Source: CADCWK01 sp964244115 (GTDB lineage: Bacteria > Chloroflexota > Chloroflexia > Thermomicrobiales > UBA6265). From it: a DNA stretch of 18,204 nt. The position numbers and the translations under genes were made by a program. The stretch covers positions 1 to 18,204 of the forward strand of contig CAXTHM010000072.1 in assembly GCA_964244115.1 (NCBI GenBank), written 5' to 3'. Below are positions 13,183 through 18,204 of this stretch, in pieces (within the stretch, counting starts at the first letter, position 1; every line of letters begins with the position of its first letter). The notes below the pieces were generated by a model that made no database searches, had not been told where the DNA came from, and saw only the letters and a program-made list of their open reading frames with translations.

Positions 13183-14574
13183 TCAGGATGGGGCGGAGCG
13201 GCGCCAGGGCAGGGGCGGCCGCGACCACTGGCGGGCTTCCCGTGCCCGGACGCGGCGGACGAGACTGACGACGATGACCCCGAGCGCCTGGGCGGTCGTC
13301 CCGACCGCGACGGCGACGCCGGCGAGGACCGCGACGAGGATGGGCAACTGGTAGCGGTCGAAGTCGGCTCGCATCCCCACCCAGATCACCAGCGTCTGCC
13401 CGAGCAGGATCAGCAGGCCGGCGCCGGCGCGGGAGACCGGTCCGCTGATCAGGATCATCATCCCGAGGATCCCGATCCCCGCGACGCCAAGCGTCAGGTC
13501 CAGCCACGCGATCCGGAGCGACCAGTCGAACCGGCCGTCCAGCCAGTCGCCGAGGATGCGGCCCGTCGAGAGGGCATCCCCGAGCCAGAACCGCGTCCGC
13601 GACATCGCGTCCGGCAGCCCGCCATCGACGCCGATCGAGGTCCAGCCCGGGGTGCCCTCGGCCGGGATGTCGCCCTGATCCGCCATCTCGTCGGTGCGGT
13701 AGGCGAACATCTCGCGCAGGTGCCGGATCGGCGCCGACCACAGGTATGGGTAGGACGCCACGAGGGTCGCGAAGGCGACGACCGGGCAGGTGATCAGCAT
13801 CCAGCCCAGCGTCTGCTGCCGCTGGCCCGACTCCCCCCGGAGCCAGGGCCGGCCGCCGATCAGGAGGGCACCCCCAGCCGCTCCGACGAGGGTGGCCGTG
13901 AACAGGGGGCTGAGCTTGGTCGAGGCGCCGAGCCCGAGCAGCACGCCGAGCAGGATCGCCTTGCCCCAGCCCGGCCGGTCGACCAGCCGGATCGCCGTCA
14001 ACCCGGCCAGCGCCACGGTCAGTGCGAGCAGGGCGTCGGAACCCGCCCAGCTCGCCATGTGGGTCGCGAGGGGGTTGTAGATCAGGAAGAGGGCCGCGAC
14101 GGCGCCGCCGACCAGCCCGACCAGCCAGCCGCCGACCATCGCCGCCAGTTGCTGGCCGACCGCGAAGACGGCGACGGCCAGCAGCGCCCCGACGACGGCG
14201 TTGGTCCGGCGGCCGGCGAGGATGTCCTCGCCGGCCGGTTGCCGGCCGCGATCCACGTTCCACTGGAAGTCGTGCCGGAAATCGTAGAGCTGGTTGCCGA
14301 CGGTGGTGTCGGTGTCGCGGCCCTGGAGGGTCAACCCGAGGCCCATCAGGTACGACCCGAGCGGTGGTTGGTTGCGGGTCAGGTCGCTGTCGTTCCAGGT
14401 CGCGCCGCGTGGGTCATGGATCAGGTCGTCGAGGAAGTAGGCCCGGCCGACCCAGCGGGACTCGTCCCGGTGGAACACCGTGGTCCTGACCGCGTCGAGG
14501 TTGTGGGTCAGGGCGATGCCGAAAAGGAAGAGGGCCGGGATCAGGAGCCGAAGGGTCGGCAGGAGCCGTCTCAC
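13183..14574 (-). CDS. GT39-type membrane glycosyltransferase, copy 2
   Basis: 463 residues with about 11 hydrophobic segments. HRDESRWVGRAYF sits at residues 35-47 exactly as in copy 1, with the acidic pair Asp37-Glu38, and RNQPPLGSYLMGLGL and LLGVLLGLGASTKLSPL are almost the same as in the neighbour. The two are clearly tandem duplicates that have diverged, and this one lacks most of the C-terminal extension. The likely role is transfer of a sugar from a polyprenyl-phosphate donor outside the membrane; substrates are not known. The start is GTG at 14574, supported by GGGAGGA 8 bases upstream; no ATG nearby gives a better start. A perfect inverted repeat lies just after its stop, before the promoter region of copy 1. 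Confidence 0.87.
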   Translation of the reverse strand: MRRLLPTLRLLIPALFLFGIALTHNLDAVRTTVFHRDESRWVGRAYFLDDLIHDPRGATWNDSDLTRNQPPLGSYLMGLGLTLQGRDTDTTVGNQLYDFRHDFQWNVDRGRQPAGEDILAGRRTNAVVGALLAVAVFAVGQQLAAMVGGWLVGLVGGAVAALFLIYNPLATHMASWAGSDALLALTVALAGLTAIRLVDRPGWGKAILLGVLLGLGASTKLSPLFTATLVGAAGGALLIGGRPWLRGESGQRQQTLGWMLITCPVVAFATLVASYPYLWSAPIRHLREMFAYRTDEMADQGDIPAEGTPGWTSIGVDGGLPDAMSRTRFWLGDALSTGRILGDWLDGRFDWSLRIAWLDLTLGVAGIGILGMMILISGPVSRAGAGLLILLGQTLVIWVGMRADFDRYQLPILVAVLAGVAVAVGTTAQALGVIVVSLVRRVRAREARQWSRPPLPWRRSAPS

Positions 14575-14669
14575 TCGATGTCCTCCCTCGCGCCGGTCCC
14601 GATAGGGACGCGCTGCCGAGCGACCGCACCCGGCTCACCGTCGGTCCCGTCTCCTGCCCGACACGATGG

Positions 14670-14698
14670 GGGCGGGCGCCGTCGAAGTCTACCCGCCC
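14670..14698 (-). terminator. GC-rich hairpin downstream of aroA
   Basis: GGGCGGG (14670-14676) and CCCGCCC (14692-14698) form a perfect 7-bp stem with a 15-base loop, about 40 bases after the aroA stop. No U-run follows on the minus strand. It may end aroA transcription or separate it from the glycosyltransferases. Confidence 0.45.
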
Positions 14699-14738
14699 GG
14701 TGATCGGGCCGACCGCGACAGGGATGGTCCGGAGCCGG

Positions 14739-16040
14739 TCAGGTCCGGGCCGCGGCGAGCCGGTCGAAGAAGTCCGGGAACGTCTTCGACACGCAGCCGG
14801 GGTCGGCGATGGTGACGCCGGCGGCGCCGAGCCCGGTGATCGCGAAACTCATCGCCATCCGGTGATCGTCGTACGTCGCGACCGTCGCCGGCGTCACGGG
14901 ACGGGGCTCGATGCGGAGGCCGTCGGGTCGCTCCTCGACGACCTGGCCGAGCCTGCGCAGCTCGGTCGCGAGGGCCGCGACCCGGTCGGTCTCCTTGAGC
15001 CGCATGTGGCCGACGCCCCGGATCGTCGTCGGGCCATCGGCGAAGGGCGCGATCGCGGCCAGTGTCTGGGCCGTGTCGGAGATCGCGTTGAGGTCGAGAT
15101 CGACGCCCCGCAACTGGCCGATCGGCGGCCCGGAGACCTCGGTGACGTCGTCGGCGATCGTCACGGCGCAGCCCATCGCTTCGAGCACCCGGACGAACTG
15201 GAGGTCGCCCTGGGTCGAGTTCCGGCCGAGACCGGGGACGCGGACCGTCCCGCCGGTCACGGCAGCCGCCGCGAAGAAGTAACTGGCGTTGGAGGCGTCG
15301 GGTTCGATCGGGTAGGGCCGGCCGGTGTACCGCTGGCCGCTCGGGATCACGAACGTTCGCCAGTCGCTGTCGTCGATCTCGGTCCGGACGCCGAAGTCGC
15401 GCATGACGGCTGCCGTGATGACCATATACGGCTTCGAGACGAGATCGCCCACGACCGTGATGACGACGTCCCGCTTCGCGTACGGCGCCGCCATCATCAG
15501 GGCGGAGAAATACTGGCTGCTCTTGTCGCCCGGCATGGTCACGTCACCACCCGGCAGACCCCGCGCGACGATCACGACCGGTGGGCAGCCGTTGTCAGTC
15601 TCGCTGGACACGCTGGCTTCGAGATCGTTGAGCGCGACGAGCAGCGGGTCGATCGGCCGCTCGCGCATCCGCGGGACGCCGTCGACCCGGTAGGTGCCAT
15701 GGCCGAGGGTCAGGGCGGCGACGAGGAAGCGCATCGAGGTCCCGGAGTTGCCGACGAACAGATCGGCCTCGGGGTTCGGGAAGGTCCCGGCTCCGCCGAC
15801 GACGGTGAACGTCTTGGCGTCGGCGTCATGCGCGACCGACAGGCCCAGTGCCCGGACCGCCTCGGCCATGTAGCGCGTGTCGTCGCTGTCCAGCGCCCCG
15901 CTCAGGACCGACTCGCCGTCCGCCAGCGCGGCGATCAGGAGCGCCCGGTTGGTAATGCTCTTCGAGCCCGGCACGACGACCGTGGCATCGAGCGGTCCGG
16001 TCGCCGGGTCGATCGTCAGCGTGTCCGCGAAGACGGTCAT
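14739..16040 (-). CDS. aroA: 3-phosphoshikimate 1-carboxyvinyltransferase (EPSP synthase)
   Basis: 433 residues, normal length. It joins phosphoenolpyruvate to shikimate 3-phosphate, the sixth step of the shikimate pathway to aromatic amino acids; it acts in the cytosol. Family motifs in order: PGSKSITNR (24-32), GNSGTSMRFL (98-107), PGDKSSQYFSALMMAAP (170-186), DLNAISDTAQT (316-326, Asp322 as the catalytic acid), RLKETDRVAAL (347-357), YDDHRMAM (390-397) and CVSKTFPDFF (416-425). In the second motif, most class I enzymes have MRPL; here Pro is replaced by Phe105. ATG at 16040 has GGAGAG 9 bases upstream. AGGGT/ACCCT (16065-16077) forms a small hairpin in the leader. No other aro gene is next to it; an aminopeptidase lies upstream beyond an inserted repeat element. 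Confidence 0.97.
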   Translation of the reverse strand: MTVFADTLTIDPATGPLDATVVVPGSKSITNRALLIAALADGESVLSGALDSDDTRYMAEAVRALGLSVAHDADAKTFTVVGGAGTFPNPEADLFVGNSGTSMRFLVAALTLGHGTYRVDGVPRMRERPIDPLLVALNDLEASVSSETDNGCPPVVIVARGLPGGDVTMPGDKSSQYFSALMMAAPYAKRDVVITVVGDLVSKPYMVITAAVMRDFGVRTEIDDSDWRTFVIPSGQRYTGRPYPIEPDASNASYFFAAAAVTGGTVRVPGLGRNSTQGDLQFVRVLEAMGCAVTIADDVTEVSGPPIGQLRGVDLDLNAISDTAQTLAAIAPFADGPTTIRGVGHMRLKETDRVAALATELRRLGQVVEERPDGLRIEPRPVTPATVATYDDHRMAMSFAITGLGAAGVTIADPGCVSKTFPDFFDRLAAART

Positions 16041-16120
16041 GTCGCGCACTCTCCATCGTTGTCGAGGGTACGACCCTAGTGGGAGGAGGAGATCGATCGG
16101 GAGTCGTGTGGTGGCGAGCA

Positions 16121-16514
16121 GACCCCACCCCAGCCCCTCCCCATCTGCGGATGGAGAGGGGTTCCATGCTGGTCGGCTTCGCCTCCCTGCAATGGGCGTG
16201 TGTCGTTTTCGTAGGGGCGACGCTCTCGAGCCCGGTCGCCGCAGCGGCCATCGCCCCAGAGGGCGATAGCGGTCTTCGCCACCAACCGATTCGACACAAG
16301 CGCACCTCGTTCGTGTCCCACGTTGCCCAACTGGTTGGTTCCATCCAACCTGGTCGCACCCAGTCCACCGTCTCGCCTGACGGCGGAGGCCGCCGCGGCG
16401 GCCGGGCTTGCAAGCCGCGCCTCTACAGTAATGGCTGCCACCCCTCGCGGAGGACAATGGCGATGTGCGGAAGCCCCTCTCCATCCGCAGATGGGGAGGG
16501 GTTGGGGTGGGGTC
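16121..16514. mobile_element. MITE/REPIN-like non-coding element with long terminal inverted repeats
   Basis: The first 41 bases (16121-16161) match the inverted last 41 (16474-16514) at 40 positions; the match extends to 45 with three mismatches. Each end is itself a hairpin: 16134-16145 with 16150-16161 (11 of 12 pairs) and 16474-16485 with 16490-16501. The inner 300 bases hold no supported gene but many small stems, including GGCTTGCAAGCC and a nested pair GTAGGGGCG/CGCCTCTAC (16211-16219, 16418-16426). I find no target-site duplication at the ends. The element lies five bases after the aminopeptidase stop and 80 bases before the aroA start, and fills most of the gap. It encodes no transposase, so if mobile it depends on one elsewhere. 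Confidence 0.75.
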
Positions 16515-16518
16515 ATTT

Positions 16519-17637
16519 TTACACCGTGAACTGGCCGCCCTGGTGGAAGACTTCGCCGTCGACCGTGACCTGGCCGTCGCGCAGGTCGCAGATCATGTCC
16601 CAGTGGACGGCGCTACGGTTGACCGAGCCGGTGTCCGGGTAGCCGGAACCGACCGCCATGTGGAGCGTGCCGCCGATCTTCTCGTCGAAGAGGATGTTCT
16701 TCGTGAACTGGGTGATGCCGAAGTTGGTCCCGAAGGCGAACTCGCCGAGGAACCGGGAACCCTCGTCGGTGTCGAGCTGGCGGGTGAGGTACTCCTCGTT
16801 GGTCGCCGCCGTGGCGTCGACGACCTTGCCGTCCTCGAACCGGAGCCGGATGTCCTGGATCTCCCGGCCGGCGACCACCACGGGGTAGCTGAACCGGATC
16901 CGGCCGTTGGCGCTGGTCTCGACCGGGCCGGTGAAGATCTCGCTGCCGGGGAAGTTGCGCCGGGCGTCGGAGTTGATCCAGGTCCGGCCGCCGACGTTGA
17001 GGGTCAGGTCGATGTCCGGGCCGGTGAGGTGGATCTCGCTCTTGCCTTGGAGCCAGTCGATCAGGCGCTGCTGCTCGCGGTAGACGTCCTTCCAGGCCTG
17101 GACCGGGTCGTCGAGGTCCAGCTTGCAGGCCTGGAAGACGAAGGCCTGGAAGTCCTCGGTCGACATCCCGGCGTCCTGGGCGTAGGCCTCGGTCGGGAAC
17201 AGCGTCAGCGTCCAGTCCAGGGTGCCCTCGCTGGCGCGCTGCATGTAGGTCGTGAAGAGGTCGCGGCGGGCGGACTGGAACATCGTCTGCCGGGCCGGAT
17301 CGACGCCGGAGAGGGCGCGGGTGTTGGTGTCGGCCATGACGCGGATGTTGACGTCGCACTCGGTCCGCTCGTACTGGTCGAGCGGCGAGAGGAAGGTGAT
17401 CTGGTCGTCGTTGCCGTTGGTGAGCAGGTCGGTCGTGAGACCAGGCAGGATCGGGACGATGATCGGGAAGGCGCCGCGCCGGACGACGGACCGGTGCAGG
17501 GCCTGGAACAGCGGCGCCGCGGCGACGCCACCACTGATGTAGACCGTCTGGCCGGGGTTGACCTCGACCGAGTAGCCGGTGAGGGCCTCGGCCCACTTGT
17601 CGTAGATGGTGGTGATACCGCCGGGACTGGTCGTCAT
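16519..17637 (-). CDS. M29-family metallo-aminopeptidase
   Basis: 372 residues; a cytosolic enzyme that removes N-terminal amino acids from peptides using two metal ions. All expected ligands are present in the family order: Glu233 in NFPGSEIFTGP, Glu299 in GEFAFGTN, His326 in LHMAVGSGYPDTG, then His345 and Asp347 in HWDMICDLR. This agrees with the Glu, Glu, His, His, Asp pattern of AmpS/AmpT-type enzymes. The protein is somewhat shorter than the roughly 410 residues of the best-known members. I chose ATG at 17637 because GGGAG lies 8 bases upstream; the ATG at 17643, two codons earlier, is too close to it. The stop at 16519 almost touches the inverted-repeat element, so the 3' untranslated region is probably formed by that element. 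Confidence 0.93.
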   Translation of the reverse strand: MTTSPGGITTIYDKWAEALTGYSVEVNPGQTVYISGGVAAAPLFQALHRSVVRRGAFPIIVPILPGLTTDLLTNGNDDQITFLSPLDQYERTECDVNIRVMADTNTRALSGVDPARQTMFQSARRDLFTTYMQRASEGTLDWTLTLFPTEAYAQDAGMSTEDFQAFVFQACKLDLDDPVQAWKDVYREQQRLIDWLQGKSEIHLTGPDIDLTLNVGGRTWINSDARRNFPGSEIFTGPVETSANGRIRFSYPVVVAGREIQDIRLRFEDGKVVDATAATNEEYLTRQLDTDEGSRFLGEFAFGTNFGITQFTKNILFDEKIGGTLHMAVGSGYPDTGSVNRSAVHWDMICDLRDGQVTVDGEVFHQGGQFTV

Positions 17638-17892
17638 CGTCATTGCTCCCTGGTTGGCTGCCGCGGGACATTTCCGCGATGATTGGCCGAGGCCGCTCCG
17701 TCCCTGTCGCTATCGGGAGGATGCTACCCGATCGGGCCGGATCGCGGTCGATCATGTGCTCGCGTTCGCAGGGATCGGGCGCTGAAGCCGCCCGAGAACT
17801 CGACGTGTTGCTGGCGGTTCCCGATCGATGTCCCGGTTTGGGCGACGCAGAACCTACATTGCCGGAACCCGCACCGAAGGCAGGAGAGCGAC

Positions 17893-18204
17893 TTGGATAC
17901 GCTGCCCATCGCTGCTGGGGCCAACCCTGACCGACCGGACGATGTCCTGGAACCGGACTGGGACGCGATCGCCCGGACGCTGGGCGCCATCGGGAACCTC
18001 AAGCGCACCCCGCGGACGGGCTGGCTGGACCGGGGCGTGCCGGACCTGGCGACGGAGTCGGTGGCGGATCACTCGTTCCGGGTGGCGCTGCTGGCGTGGA
18101 TGGTCGCCACGACATATCCCGCGGAATCTCCCAACGAGATGGGCATCGACCCGGCCCGGGTGCTGCTCCTCGCGCTGGCCCACGACCTGCCGGAGGCGTT
18201 CGCC
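17893..18204 (+). CDS. HD-domain phosphohydrolase, 5' part (runs off window)
   Basis: The first 104 residues are visible and the frame is open at the right edge. SVADHSFRVALLAW (56-69) with His60 and LALAHDLPEAFA (93-104) with His97-Asp98 are the first metal-binding motifs of HD-domain hydrolases, in the spacing of the YfbR/HDDC2 group, which cleaves deoxynucleoside 5'-monophosphates. The start is inferred as TTG at 17893: AGGAG lies about 7 bases upstream, no ATG or GTG is well placed, and residues 2-25 are plausible though not conserved. The gene is divergent from the aminopeptidase. The exact substrate cannot be judged without the rest of the protein. Confidence 0.8.
   Translation, partial: MDTLPIAAGANPDRPDDVLEPDWDAIARTLGAIGNLKRTPRTGWLDRGVPDLATESVADHSFRVALLAWMVATTYPAESPNEMGIDPARVLLLALAHDLPEAFA

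Noticed and set aside
16116..16519. Target-site duplication flanking the inverted-repeat element
   Set aside because: The flanks (GAGCA on the left, ATTTT on the right) do not match, so transposition cannot be claimed from this copy.
16079..16642. A 187-codon plus-strand open frame across the inverted-repeat element
   Set aside because: It runs through both terminal repeats into the antisense strand of the aminopeptidase, with no coding signature.
1..18204. CRISPR arrays, tRNA or rRNA genes, phage genes, toxin-antitoxin pairs
   Set aside because: I scanned the intergenic regions for regular repeat-spacer patterns, cloverleaf-like T-loop sequences and small paired genes and found none that hold up.

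Overview
The window is a GC-rich (well over 60% by eye) stretch of bacterial chromosome. Gene content, codon use and the style of the Suf, TerC and GT39 proteins suggest a Chloroflexota bacterium of the Thermomicrobia/Sphaerobacter type. That placement is inference from protein style; there is no rRNA or marker gene here to prove it. Nearly every third codon position is G or C, so long open frames occur on the antisense strand of most genes and are spurious.

Layout. (1) 222-4627, minus strand: a Fur-family regulator followed by sufC, sufB and sufD, the core SufBCD Fe-S cluster scaffold. No sufS or sufU is visible. All three spacers in this cluster hold strong GC-rich hairpins. (2) 4628-5180: a divergent control region with two AT-richer inverted repeats and a tandem 11-mer. 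(3) 5181-7217, plus strand: a TerC-family membrane protein and a D-2-hydroxyacid dehydrogenase of the glyoxylate/hydroxypyruvate reductase type. (4) 7519-9605, plus strand: two paralogous 223-residue secreted proteins of a family I do not recognise, with a decayed third copy between them. (5) 9781-14574, minus strand: two paralogous GT39-type membrane glycosyltransferases; the downstream one is followed 32 bp later by a membrane-anchored sulfite-oxidase-fold molybdoenzyme. (6) 14739-17637, minus strand: aroA (EPSP synthase) and an M29 metallo-aminopeptidase, separated by a 394-bp non-coding element with long terminal inverted repeats. (7) 17893 to the right edge, plus strand: the start of an HD-domain phosphohydrolase beginning at TTG and running off the window.

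Most genes are housekeeping: Fe-S assembly, metal handling, the shikimate pathway, peptide turnover. I found no phage, CRISPR, toxin-antitoxin or secondary-metabolite system. The unusual material is mostly non-coding: a dispersed repeat that follows genes in the sense orientation, with two clear copies and one probable short one; the MITE/REPIN-like element between the aminopeptidase and aroA; a perfect 13-bp inverted repeat behind a glycosyltransferase; hairpins in every suf spacer; and the secreted-protein family undergoing duplication and decay.
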